In this document: positions 12,219 through 23,329 of the stretch, one piece after another
Position numbering within the stretch: the first letter of the stretch is position 1
Layout of the letters: every line of letters begins with the position of its first letter
Source: Verticillium longisporum
Lineage: Eukaryota > Ascomycota > Sordariomycetes > Glomerellales > Plectosphaerellaceae
Direction: 5' to 3'
DNA: 64,000 nt
NCBI GenBank assembly: GCA_019188255.1
Contig: JAETXT010000010.1
Span: 3,162,001 to 3,226,000 of the forward strand
Made by a program: the position numbers and the translations under genes
Notes under the pieces: model-generated
Seen by the model: the letters and a program-made list of their open reading frames with translations, nothing else
Databases searched by the model: none
Told to the model about the DNA's origin: nothing

Positions 12219-13288
12219 GGCTGGTTCGGGGTGAGGCACAGGAAGGTTCTGATCTGATGTATGGCGCGGAACAGGTAGTGTAGCCGGGTGTTTGACGATG
12301 TGCGAACCAAGTAGGGCAGAGGTAGGAAACTTGAGGATGTCTAGGACATATGGATTTTATAAGGACACTAAAGAGAATGCAGAAAGCTGACGAATGGTCG
12401 GTAGCTAGGTAGGAGATAGCTAGGCCGGTCCAATGGATGACGGTAGGACTGGTAAAGTCTGATGGTGGTGTTGACGCCGGATCACGCCACGTCTGGAGCT
12501 GTCTCTGCTGCAGCAAGTCCAGGACAACATGATGGATTCGGTCCTTCCCGCATCACTCGAAAATTGCTCTGGACAGGGAACTGCTCGTAAGACACACACC
12601 GATTCGCTTTATTGTCTGGTAGCGCTGGACCACCAGTCATGCTGCAAGCCTGACAAGCTCCAGCATCGGTGGTGGGACAAGCGGGTGCAGCCATGTCTGC
12701 TTCACAGAATGAAAGAGGGGTCCTATCGTGGTAGTGATGTAATCGACCCAACACCACGCCACACAAGGGCATCCACGTCCGAAGCTCCAGATGCGGGCAG
12801 GCACCTAATTACCTGAGCTCCTGCCAAAAGCTCAGCCCACGACATGCATACGGAAGTCATGGTTGGAAGTGGGGCCGTCCGGCTGCTGCTGCCGGTGTCG
12901 TTTCCAGGATCCGCCCACATGCACCTGCCAGCGTCCTGACTCTGCCTGCCTCGACTCAACGCCATGCATGGCCCGTAGCCATTGACAAGCGCCATCGCCG
13001 TCGCCATCGCTACGGCGCGGCCATCTCGGACTTATTTCGAACCTGGCCCGGCCTTCGTTCTATGTGGCCATTGTCCATTGTGGCCTTGTTATTGTTTTCC
13101 TTTGCCCCCGTGGCCGTACTTTCTCGCCTTGTCGGATGCTTTCCCGCGTCAAAGCCGTATCAGATCGGAGGAGTATTGTCGTGCTCATCTACGTTCTATG
13201 TACATTATTCTACAAGCGGGAGCGGTGTGTATGTCAGACCGAGACGCTTCCCAACACCATGATTTACTTCATCATTGTGCTTCTGACC
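12219..13288. other. PDC promoter region and ERV1 3' side
   Basis: About 1.07 kb with no gene seen. The left part is PDC promoter, with a TATA-like box at 12355-12361. The right part is downstream of ERV1. Short frames around 12980-13280 lack protein-like conservation. Confidence 0.6.
12355..12361 (-). promoter_or_regulatory. TATA-like box of PDC
   Basis: TATAAAA reads on the minus strand 137-143 nt upstream of the PDC ATG. Position and sequence suit a core promoter element; assignment is by position only. Confidence 0.45.
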
Positions 13289-13970
13289 TCAGTCGCATCG
13301 CCCGTCTTTCCACCCAGTCCTCCATCTCTCCTCCCAACGCGAACAGTCGAACTCCTTCTTGCCAAGCTTGCGGTTCACCTCATTGTGTGCCATGCAAAGC
13401 CAATTGCCAAACTCCTGCCTGCCCTCGACGCGCACCTCGTCCTTCTTGATGTAGCTCTGGAAGTCTTCGGCGCACACCCAGCACGGATACAGCCTGCTGA
13501 AGGTCTGCATGAAGCCGCGCAGGTCGTCCTTCTGCGCCGGACTTGGGTTCTCGGGATACGTGGCGGCGATGCTGTGCAGGAGCGTCCACGTGCTGTTCCC
13601 GAGGCGTTCTACATCCGGGGGGCAGTCGGCCGGAAGCCCATTCGTCGCTGATGGCGCCGTCGCCGTCGCCGTAGATCCTTTCGTCTTGGGTGTCTTGCCC
13701 ATCGACGCCCAGAAGGTGGAAGATGTGCATGTTCGGCAGCTGATCAGTCTACATGTTAGCGAGTCTGCTTGCAGCGACGAGACAGAAAGTGTCGCGCATG
13801 GGGCGTGTTGGGGGCACGAACGGCTTCCCGTCAGGGCCAAGAACGATTCCTTTGGGATATTTCGCCTTGGCCTCGTCGGCTCCGGCAGCCGTTGCGCCGG
13901 GTGCGGCAGCTGGATTCGTGTCCGTGAGCGTCACGCCACTGGTGTTGTCGTCCCGTCCCGGCTGAGCCAT
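13289..13970 (-). CDS. ERV1: FAD-linked sulfhydryl oxidase ERV1
   Basis: Two exons, 13822-13970 and 13289-13739, give 199 residues. It re-oxidises Mia40 in the mitochondrial intermembrane space and passes electrons to cytochrome c or oxygen. The shuttle disulfide is C51-R-T-C54 (KPCRTC), and the active CxxC is C136-W-V-C139 (YPCWVC). The FAD-site helix follows as HNEVNRKLGKKEFDC with WEERWRTGW at the end. The intron lies directly before the shuttle cysteines and splits the Pro codon as CC|C; its donor GTTCGT is unusual, but no other donor keeps both the frame and KPCRTC. The first ATG in frame is at 13970; a TTG-started extension upstream is unlikely. It shares a short promoter with HEM4. Confidence 0.93.
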
Positions 13971-14415
13971 GCTGGAGATGTCCGTGGCAGATCGAATGGG
14001 TTCCAAGCGTAAGATGGTTTCGCAGTGTATGTATCAAAGGGAATAAGGAGCGTGCTGGCAGTCTGAGCAAGATTCTTCTAAAATTTGTAAGCTGCTAAAA
14101 TCCGTCGCCGGGTGCTTGTCCTGTTCAGAACATCGTCGCCAGTTCCACGGCGGTCCTTATCGATAAGAATCCAGAGCTCCAGGATCTAGGCACGTAACAA
14201 GGTGCAGCATTCGGCGAGTGGGGGATCTGCCGTGAACGGCGAGCGGTGGACCCGGCATCTGGACAGCTTCGAATGATGGCAGAAACTTTGATAGAAGGCT
14301 CGCAGCTGGACCGCCGCACATTGCATTGTTGCAATAGACAGAACTAGAGATTTGGTTCGCTCTGTACATTGCGCGTCGTCAGCAAGTCCCAGTCGAACAG
14401 GTATACCCCGCCAAC
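13971..14415. promoter_or_regulatory. bidirectional ERV1/HEM4 promoter
   Basis: 445 bp separates the two divergent start codons, the shortest divergent spacer in the window. It contains a perfect 12-bp palindrome, cttatcgataag, at 14157-14168, made of two overlapping inverted GATA sites. No gene fits. Co-regulation of a mitochondrial thiol oxidase and a heme enzyme is an inference from the layout. Confidence 0.55.
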
Positions 14416-15372
14416 ATGACCGCATCACAACCGAGTGTCGACGGCGCGGTACCGATACTGTTGCTCAAGACGAGATCGTCTCCAGGAGATTCGTACGAAG
14501 ATCTGCTCGGGTCAACCAACGAGGACGGCTGGTCCTTCGAGCCCACTTTCGTCCCCGTGCTGCAGCACACCCTCATCCAAGAAGGCCTGGATGAGGTGCG
14601 GACCCTCCTTCAAAACCGAGGCATTCGCTCAGACGAGGGCGCGTCCTACGGCGGCCTCATCTTCACGTCCCAACGCGCCGTCGAAGCCTTCATCGGCCTC
14701 GTCGAACAGGGCAAGAGCTCAGGTGCAGACGACGACGCCGCCTGGCCACATCTCCAGTCGGTCCCCGTCTACAGCGTCGGCCCCGCGACGACGCGTGCGC
14801 TGGGCGCCGTGCCCCAGACGCCGCCGCTGGCCATCCACGGCTCCCACACCGGCAACGGCGACGCCCTCGCCGCCTTCATCCTCGACGACTACGCCATGCG
14901 CCGCTACCCCGCGCGCGTGCCGAAACCGCCGCTCCTGTTCCTCGTCGGCGAGCAGCGCAGGGACATCATCCCGCGCACCCTCACCGACCCAGCCCTGCCG
15001 CCGGACCGCCGCATCCCCGTGACCGAGGTGACCGTCTACGGCACGGGCGTCATGCCCACGTTCCCCGACCACCTCGCGCGCCTCCTCGACGAGACGGCAT
15101 CGCGCCCCGCGCGCTGGGTCGTAGTCTTCTCGCCCACGGGCTGCGACAGCCTGCTGCGCGGCCTGGGTCTCCTCGACGACGCCTCGGGCAGGGCGCGCCC
15201 CGCCGAGGCCAGGGACGGCAGGACCTACGTCGCGACCATAGGGCCCACGACGAGGGACTACCTGCGGCGGACCTTTGGCTTTGAGCCCGACGTGTGCGCT
15301 GCGACGCCGTCCCCGGAAGGCGTGCGGCGGGCTATTGTCGACTTTACGACGAGCCATTCCGGGTCGAAGTAG
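14416..15372 (+). CDS. HEM4: uroporphyrinogen-III synthase
   Basis: One uninterrupted exon of 318 codons. The enzyme closes hydroxymethylbilane with inversion of ring D to form uroporphyrinogen III, the fourth step of heme synthesis in the cytosol. Family features are the start VPILLLKTRSSPGDSYEDLL, the first-lobe motif GGLIFTSQRAVEAF, the hinge PVYSVGPATTRAL, LLFLVGEQRRDIIP, VTVYGT, and the late stretch VVVFSPTGCDSLLRGL ... YVATIGPTTRDYL. The length is slightly above bacterial HemD, as usual for fungi. Third positions are strongly GC-biased. It is divergent from ERV1. No lesions. Confidence 0.95.
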   Translation: MTASQPSVDGAVPILLLKTRSSPGDSYEDLLGSTNEDGWSFEPTFVPVLQHTLIQEGLDEVRTLLQNRGIRSDEGASYGGLIFTSQRAVEAFIGLVEQGKSSGADDDAAWPHLQSVPVYSVGPATTRALGAVPQTPPLAIHGSHTGNGDALAAFILDDYAMRRYPARVPKPPLLFLVGEQRRDIIPRTLTDPALPPDRRIPVTEVTVYGTGVMPTFPDHLARLLDETASRPARWVVVFSPTGCDSLLRGLGLLDDASGRARPAEARDGRTYVATIGPTTRDYLRRTFGFEPDVCAATPSPEGVRRAIVDFTTSHSGSK

Positions 15373-16238
15373 TAGCAACCATGGCGGGGACACTTGTCCG
15401 TCCCGCCCTCTTCTTGAATGAAAACGGAATTAGGCAACTCTAATGCATTCCAATGATCGAACCCGGCATGTACGACAGCCTTGAATTGGGACGCCTTCAT
15501 GCGCACGAGCAATTGACCGATGCCTCGTGACTTGACTCTCAAAGTGCTCACACTTGGGTATTGCATTGCTAAACTGACGAGCGTCGAATCACTCCTTCAA
15601 TTGAACGGTCTGTTGGTAATCCTGGAGCACCCGACACCGTGCGTGGCAGAGAAATGGGACGTGGTTAAAGTAATTCCATCCATCTTGATTGGCTATAGAC
15701 TCATTTAAGAAAACGCGTCTGCGTAGCGCGACAATGCGCGTGCTACGCGAGTGACACGCGAAGGCGCGTCGGTAATTCGCAGTCACGCGTCGCTCTCCAC
15801 CCTTTCGGGGCTGGTTGGTTCACATGTGCAGGCTCATCAAACTGAGCATGCCGCATGCTTTGCACCACGTCATTGTGCAATTGGGCTTGCATACAGGCGA
15901 CCTCGCTTAGCCTGTGCCGCAAAAGAAGATTCCCAATGTCCCGTCGTGCCGTCCACGCTTCGTGCTGCAGTTCCTTCCATCCCTAGCCTTCCCATCCATC
16001 CGTGGCGCTGACCGAGAAGACCGCCATCCCTGCGGGCTTCCAGTGAACAAAGAGAAGTCGTGTCGAACGTATCCTTACACAGCAAAAATGGACCGCAACC
16101 CTCCCGTAGAGGATAAATAAAATCAAGTAACGCAGGCTCGCAGAGCCTCAGTGTTCCGCATGTGCCGGGCGGACTGTCGAGGGATCATGTACATAATAAA
16201 AAAAGGCTGGTCCAATTCAGATCAGAGTAATTCTGAAA
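15373..16238. other. convergent intergenic region with MluI/MCB-type sites
   Basis: It lies between the ends of HEM4 and the Whi5-like gene. At 15711-15790 it holds a CG-rich island with ACGCGT at 15713-15718 and 15785-15790, and a stem (gcgtagc/gctacgc) at 15721-15748. No protein gene recognised. Confidence 0.6.
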
Positions 16239-17364
16239 TCAAAGCAAAGGGTCGTCAAAGGTTAGACGCCGTCTGGCTGAACTCAATGGAGTCTTCGCCG
16301 TGGCCAGGCTGACCGGCGTCTTCCAATGCTTCTGAGCAGGACTGGGTGTGATGTTGACAAAGTCGGCAAAGTCGAAGTTTTGGCTCGGCGTGCTGGGGAA
16401 CAGGTTGCCGCCGCCTGGCGTCGTCATGTGTGAAGATGGCAAGCCCATGTCACGGTTGAATTTGGATGGCGGGGTTGAAGGCGGGTCCATTCTCGTCTTG
16501 GTGGACGGCATCGCTGGCGAAGGGGAAGCTGCCAGATAGAGGAGCAAGTCTGCGCCTTCTTGTCCATTCTTGCCGTTGGCCCCTGGGGACCCCCGCTCAC
16601 GCATGGAACGACCAGGCAGTCCTCGGTTGCGCATGGGCGGTGTGCTCGGCGGCGATGAATGGATATCGTGGGCCCGGAAGGAGTGAGGAGGCAGATCATC
16701 TTCGTCGTCGGACGACGTAAGGTGGGGAGACGACAGGTAAAATGTGAAGTTACGTGTGCATTGAAAAAGGGAGACGTTTGTACCGGCAGATGTGGTAAAG
16801 TATTGCTGACGCCTTGGCTTGAGGGGCGACGACTGGGCCAGTTGGTGGTTACCCTTCCAACCATGGTGTCCATGGAAAGACTTGCTCGGTGTCGGGGAGG
16901 ACCGCAGGCGCTTGCTTGGACTAGAAGGTGCGTAGTCGAAAGTGGCGTTGAAGGTCCTCTTGCGGCGAGTGGTGCTGCCGTTGCTGGACCCGATGGCATC
17001 GGAAAAGAGAGGGGCTTTGAGAGGCGAGCTCATCAACGCCCGCGATGGGTAGGGCAGGTCGGAGGCGCTGGAAGAAGAGTCGGATAGGACATCGCCCTCG
17101 CACATCCTCTTGCGGCGCATCTCCTCTTCCACCTTGGGCTCGATCGTCTCGAAAGCGAGGTCTTCCCAGCCATGCTTGGTTTTGAACTGTGCCAAGGCCA
17201 GACGATTTTGTAGTTTCCGTGCGATCTGTCGAAGAGAGAGAGGGGTTAGGTTGACATGGCATGGCGTACGATGGCATGAAGTCTGGACTTACTTTGCTGA
17301 CTTCAGCCCGCTTGAGCACCTTATCCACCACCACTTCGGGTTGCTGTTTCCAGGGCGACGACAT
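16239..17364 (-). CDS. Whi5/Nrm1-like G1/S transcription repressor
   Basis: Two exons, 17293-17364 and 16239-17225, with a 67-nt intron (GTAAGT ... CAG), give at least 352 residues from ATG at 17364. The motif assembled across the junction, RKLQNRLALAQFKTKHGWED, resembles the short Whi5 domain. The rest is a disordered Ser/Pro-rich protein with many SP and TP sites (SSPLKAP, STPP, TPSPAQKHWKTP), as expected for a CDK-controlled repressor of SBF/MBF-type transcription. The start is uncertain: coding-like sequence continues upstream (YKSYDPASRALNLVERQI before the ATG), and a further exon with a frame break near 17418-17424 is possible. The assignment rests on one short motif plus composition. 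Confidence 0.6.
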
Positions 17365-20300
17365 GATCTGCCGTTCGACCAGGTTGAGTGCGCGCGAGGC
17401 GGGGTCGTATGACTTGTAGAAAGAAATGAAGAAAGTTGTCAAGGAGTTCGAGCGACTGGCTGTTCTGCGGTGCGTGTTCCGGTGCAGAAGAAGGATAGGG
17501 AGAGCTGATGATGGGATTGGTAGTCGTGAGCTGAACTGAAGGGGGCTCGGCGGCTACTGGGTGGACGTAAGCGGGGGAGAAGAACAGGTGATCGGACAGC
17601 TGTCGCAGAGGCTGGCGGCCCTAAGGGGAAAAAAAAAGGACTGGTTTCGATCGTTTTGCTGGTCAATTGTATCGAGTTCTTCGTTGGGAGGTTGTATTCT
17701 GAATGAGTGTAGGTGGTTTGGGAATCAGGAGTGGCCGTGCTGGAGAGGGCGTCGAGTCTTGAGGCGCAAAATGGTTGTCGAGGTAAGGAATGAAGAAACC
17801 ACTTTAACTGGATTTCGGTACCTGGGTGCTGGTTGGCAGGGCAGACTGTGACTGACGAACAGCCGCAGGCACTGTGCTCTAAACGAACCGAGAGTCTGTG
17901 AGCACATGGGTACCTGCCCAGCTGCCCATCTGCTGACTCTGGGGACAGATCTAAGGAGCACCGTATTCACTTTCCAGGCATTCCTATCTGATTGATAGTG
18001 GACTACCTTAGCGCTATAAGGGATGTCCGACAGGAGAAGCACGTAGCGACTAAGGTCAATACAGGGATATCTGCAGTCTACATGTACATGTACAGTCTGC
18101 AACCTACAAAAATGCACAGAGAGAGAGAAGTCTTGACTCTAGGTTTTTAACCTCTCCACGCGCTGGCCCCTTCGCGAATTGAGGAGCTCACCAAACCTAA
18201 CGCATCAAAATGTCCTCTGATTAGCTTTACTAGTCCATCAGCGATAATAATTCGATGCTGTATATGTTGTTAGCGGCCCCGGCTACGCCCCGCGTGCGAC
18301 GGATCGATGGCGGGACATGCGTGGCTTGATGGCCTACCTGCTGAATAAACTGCCAACTGGCTTCCTGCTTCTTGTGCCACCTGCGATCGCCCGTTCGCTC
18401 CATGTCCGCTGACAATCTGACGACGACATGAACGTTCACATAAGGCAGAGCATGACGATGAAGCAACTCTCAAGGCCGTCAAAGCCTCACGAAGAAGTGG
18501 CAAGGGCGAGAAAAAAAACAATCAAGTCCAGCAGGATCTGCATGCGCCGCTGTTCCTGAAGATGCTCGTATTGGCAGCTCCAAACATGTCTTGTGTCGGG
18601 GTTGCGGGCTTCAGTCTGCGTGCTGCTACTGCACCTTACTCATGGTCTGAAGGTGCGTTGGGCGCTTTGGGTGTGCTGGGTGCAGCGATGGCCAGTCGTT
18701 ACGCACTGATCGTCACCTGCCACAGATGCAGATGTCCCGTCCCCCAAAACCATGCCATTTTTTTGCCTGTGCCTTTCCGATTGTGAAGCAGTAGCCGCAT
18801 ACACTACATGCAGATACAGCGAGCTTAGCGTCAACATTACGAGGTGCGTCTCCCTGAGGTGGGGGGCTCATCCTACCTAACTGAGCAATTGAAGGCACCC
18901 AGACAGGTAGGGATCGGAGGAGATAGCACGTCCGGACCATTCGGGAGGGGGAGAGCGCGCGAGAGCGCGAGGGAGCGAGCGACATGGTCTGATGAGAAGT
19001 CGAAACGATTGAGTTGCCTACCTACTTCTGGTTCCAACCTTCAGTATGCTGCTCTCCCCCCTATCATGTAATTCCGATCACATCAATTGTGCCCCCTACG
19101 CTTGCGCTTCATGTGTTTCACGGAGCAGCAACACCAACAGCTACACATCAAGGCACAGGCTCAACACTGGCAGGGGACAAGACCTGATAAACGCATGCAG
19201 CGTCAACTCTCTGCTTTCCATCTCCACTCCTGCTCACACTCAACATAAGCCCTCCAGCCACCCATCCACCCTTGGGCCGTTCAACCCGCGTAGCACGAAC
19301 AGCACCTGCAGGCTATACTTGGCATCGATCCTGGCACTGGGCCTAGGTCTTGGTCTGGGATTAGAACCGGGACCTTGAAGTCTTGGAGGGACGGGGGGAA
19401 GGAACAGAGAGACAGGAATCCTGATCTTGAATTGGGTCTCCCTCTATCCACAAGCCGGTCAAACAGCGCCGCGCCGAACCACACCACCCACACCCCTCTC
19501 CTCGCAGGACAGCTCGGTTGGCTGGGCCTTGATGCCAATTCGCCATCGCCCGCTGGCCGTTTCCTCGATCTCGATTGTATGCGCTTTTCACCTTGCGATT
19601 GCGACTCTGCCCCCCTTCCCTCCTTCGGGCCCACCTGGCGGCATGAGTACCCAGCAGCAGTACCGGCACCATCACCGGCCTATTTGGAGCATCCATCTCA
19701 CTTTTCCACTCTGCCTTGCGCGGCCGGTGGTCCTGTCCTCATTTCCCCTGCTGTTGAGGTTTTGCACCATCTCACTTTGCCTGAAGTCGACTCGCCTCAC
19801 CCAAGATCAATCACGTCTTGAATTGCTCTCTCTCTTTTCCCCCACTGTCCATCCATTGTGCCAACGAACTCTGCTTTCCAACTGCCTCTGCTATTTTCCA
19901 ATTGTTGCTCCTGCTGTCTTGGGCCGGTGTTTCTCTCATCTTCCAGGCCACCCCCCCTGGTCTAGATTCCCTTTTAGCACATGGCCGCCGAGCTCCGGCG
20001 TTGCGCCACACCTGTTCCACTTTCGTCGACCTTACGCTGAGTGCCATTTTAGCACCACCACCAAACACCCCCCCAAGCCCCCCTAGGAGCTCTGGCTTGG
20101 CCGCTCTCATCTTGGTTATCGGCTTGCAATTTCAGAGATCCACGCCCTCCCGGTCCCGTTTCCAATCCCTCAGTTCGACGTCATTGACTGACCAGGTTGC
20201 TTCCTTCCTACGACCGGCATCTGCTTTGTTCCATTTCGACCCAGAACCTGTCCAATCCCGGCATCTGTGCGCCAAACGAGCACTTTCCATTTACAACTCA

Positions 20301-20786
20301 TTGACCTGGGCACCTTCCTGCACTCCTCCCGCCGTAGGAGCCTCACCATCGTCAACAACAACGAGCAGAGCCTCAGACCACGGCGCCCTTCTTTACTTCG
20401 CTCGACGCGAAACACTCTACCTCTCCTCGACTCTTGAGACAGTCGCTGCGCAAGGTCAGACCACCTTCGTACGCTCCACTAGCTCCATCACTACTCGTTC
20501 CGAGCGCTGCGCTTCAACCTGAAGCCCGTGCTCCCCATCGTCTTGACAAGCCTTCCCTGCCGGACCTGGCGCCCGCCCTCTTCCCCCCCGCCGCCGCTAC
20601 TGCTGGGCCGACCTCCAAACAACAAGCTTAGGCTCTCGTATTTTTTGTGCAACCTCAGACTCAAAGGCACAGCTCGACTTGACCGAATTGTCTTTCTGCG
20701 AGACAGCAAGACACGACTAGCTGGGAGCGACTCGGCTCCTTGCTCATAACAATTCGTCTTCGTATTCCTTCTCTCCAGCCCCAGAA
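17365..20786. other. 3.4 kb divergent intergenic region with a pyrimidine-rich leader
   Basis: The left 300 bp may include an unannotated upstream exon of the Whi5-like gene. Around 18960-18985 there is a GAGCGCGA-rich stretch. From about 19380 to 20786 the plus strand is rich in C and T with CCCTCC/TTCC blocks, and is probably promoter plus a long 5' leader of the gene starting at 20787. Open frames of up to 234 codons in this leader overlap each other in several frames and look like by-products of stop-poor, C-rich sequence. Confidence 0.5.
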
Positions 20787-23329
20787 ATGGCGACCTCAGG
20801 GTTCCTCAAGAGCTTGCGCCGCCGGTCAAAGGCCAGCATCAGGACGACCGAACCCTCCGCCGACAGATCCGGTGATCAATACAACACCGACTCCTCTAGC
20901 GATGCCAGTCGAAACACGGTGCCAACCACTGGCTCCATCACGCCTCCTTCCACTCACGGCTCCGATCCTGCCCTGGACCAGCAGCTCAAGAACATCAACC
21001 CAAATGCCCGCCCTTCTCCACAGCCATTGCCAGCCTCGAGCCGTTATAGTGTCTCCGGCATGAGCGGCTTGGGCTCTCCCGTTCTCAATGGCAAATCGAA
21101 TCTACCTGTGTCGCACTACGCACCTCGAATTGTCAATGCTCCTAATAATGCTCATGTATGTTTTCTCAGCTGGCTGCTCAGAAACGTCAACGCACCAGCC
21201 AACGGAGCGCATCATGACACCATGTCCATATGCGTGTAAGTGTTCTTCGTGCTGACAATCGATGTGCAGGTCTACCAAAAGTTCTTCTGCGTGTACGGCA
21301 CGATCGGAGATCCGTCGCAACACACCATTGAAGGCGTCGTCACTGTGACCCGCGAAGACGACCAGTTCCCTCCGACGGAATGGAAGGTCTGCGACTCCCA
21401 CTGGAAAGCCGTCATCTACCTCCAGCCAGGCCCCAACAGACTCCGATTCGACTTTTCTAGCCCCAAGCTTTCGAACAGCTCGAACAGCAACAGGCTGCAC
21501 TCGACCTATCTTACCATCAACATGACGCCACCATATAATGCGCCCTTGCAACTCGCCGTTCTCTTGGCGAAAGACTCGCCCGAGACGTTCGACTCTGTGC
21601 CTGCGCGCATCGCAGTGGAAGGGAATGGCCTCGATGCTGCTGTACGAAAGTACCGCATGGCAGCGTATCTCTGGCACGCTTTCACAGGGGAACAAATGGT
21701 GCGCCAGAAGATGGGCCCTCGAAGCTTTGGTTTCGAAGAAGAGTGGACCGGCAGCACGTCGCACCAACAGGATCGCATGCAGGGCAAGATGCGCCGTGAA
21801 GCCAGAGTTCACATCATTCGGTCCGAGAAGACGGTCGCTGAACTCCGCGAATTGCAATCTGCGCAGCAGACAACCGAAGGCGCTAACGAAAATGGACTGT
21901 TCCATGTGGCTGCCGAAGCTGTCAATGACTACTTCAAGCCTCTGCCGGGCCAGAAGCAATATGTCTCAGTCTTGCTGCTTGACGCGCACTGGGACAAGGC
22001 GGCTGGTGCAGTGACAGGCCACGTCGCACACGGCGGTTCTGTTGGAGACCTCAATCTAGCCGTCTTTGGCTCACAGTTTCTGCAGAGTTACCCAAGCAGC
22101 CTGGATGAAGTCGGCGACTCCTTCCTCGACTGTACACGACTAGATGCGGATGCTGTTTCGAGCGAGGCTGGTAGCTCCTGGGAAGCTGCCAATGCTGGTC
22201 TTGGAGGGCACCTGAAGGAAATCGGCCGCATGTTTGGATGTACCGAACGGGAGTCGGGCATCATGAGCAACGATTTCTTGACATTCGGACGCAGTTTTGT
22301 CGCCCGCGAATCTTTCTCCACCAGGACCAAGTCCAAGGGCGGGCTCGTTCTGAGCAAAGACGAGTGTTCATGGCACTTTCTCGATTGTCTCCGGTTCCGC
22401 TGGCATCCCTGTTTCAGGCTGCCGAACGATCGACCTTGCCACGTCGACGAGAGCATGAACGCCTTTCCCATCGAAGGGAACCAAATTGTGCTGACGGCCA
22501 AGACGGGCGTCGTGGCGATCGAGATTCTGGGCGAGGGGGAGACCGTTTGCCACCACTGGATCGATTATGGCACGAGGGAGGGTCTCCCGAAGCAGCAGGT
22601 CATTAGCGAGCTGCAGATCAGGGAGCGTCTCCCTGAAGCCATCCGCAAAGGCCATGTCCGCCTACGAGCTCTTTCGGGCGGCGGAGGCAGTCTGATGATT
22701 GACGATCTGAAGAGGCTCTGCTCAAAGGAGTCGTCCCTCAAGCTGACTGGCCCGCTGGCACCTGGTCCATTGAGCCGGACCGCCTACCGAAGCCTGCCCG
22801 TAGGGTCTCCAGCGAGGGAGGGCAGCGAAGCGCAGGAGGTTGTGATCCAACGCGAGGGTAGGCTGCTCCTCCGTGTCGTTGTGTACCACGACCCCACAAC
22901 AGTGCACGGGATCGAGTTCATCTACGAAGACGCCTCGACACAGCTTCTGGGAACGAGAGCAGGCAAGGAGGGTGGCGACACTTTCAGTTTTGGTCAGTAT
23001 TGTTCGAGGCGAGAAGCTACGGTTGCATGATTCAAAGCTCACAAGCATGCAGACATTCGACGGGGCGAATACATCACTGGATTCCACATCAGGGCTGGCA
23101 AGTCGATCCAAGGCCTTGCGATCATCACAAGCCTGGGCGAGATGTCCCTCGTGTACGGCAACCCTCAGGGCGGCCATATGTAAGTGTGCCACTGCAGATT
23201 CACAAACAAACACGTCTAACGGAATTGCACAGGACAAACTTGCTCTGCCCTACTGGTTACACAGTCTGCGGCGTCTCTGGGTCGAGCAGCTCCCAGCTCG
23301 ACTCTCTCGGATTGATCATTGTCCGGTGA
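20787..23329 (+). CDS. zincin-fold protein (YIL108W-type) with jacalin-like tail, motif degenerate
   Basis: Four exons (20787-21155, 21270-22992, 23053-23179, 23233-23329) give 771 residues. After a disordered Ser-rich N-tail (1-120) comes the family core (VYQKFFCVYGTIGDPSQH, then LQPGPNRLRFDF), known from yeast YIL108W as a putative metallopeptidase. The metal site reads K439-E-x-x-R443-x-x-G-x-x-E449, so all three histidines of HExxHxxGxxH are replaced while Glu440 and the flanking GGHL and MFGC are kept. The C-terminal ~130 residues (RRGEYITGFHIRAGKSIQGL ... LVYGNPQGG ... GYTVCGVSGSSS) look like a jacalin-type lectin domain. Catalysis is therefore unlikely; a binding or scaffold role is inference. 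Introns all close the frame. Confidence 0.8.

Noticed and set aside
19818..20522. 234-codon plus-strand frame before the zincin-like gene
   Set aside because: Overlapping open frames exist in all three phases here; the sequence is stop-poor because it is C-rich. It is better read as leader.
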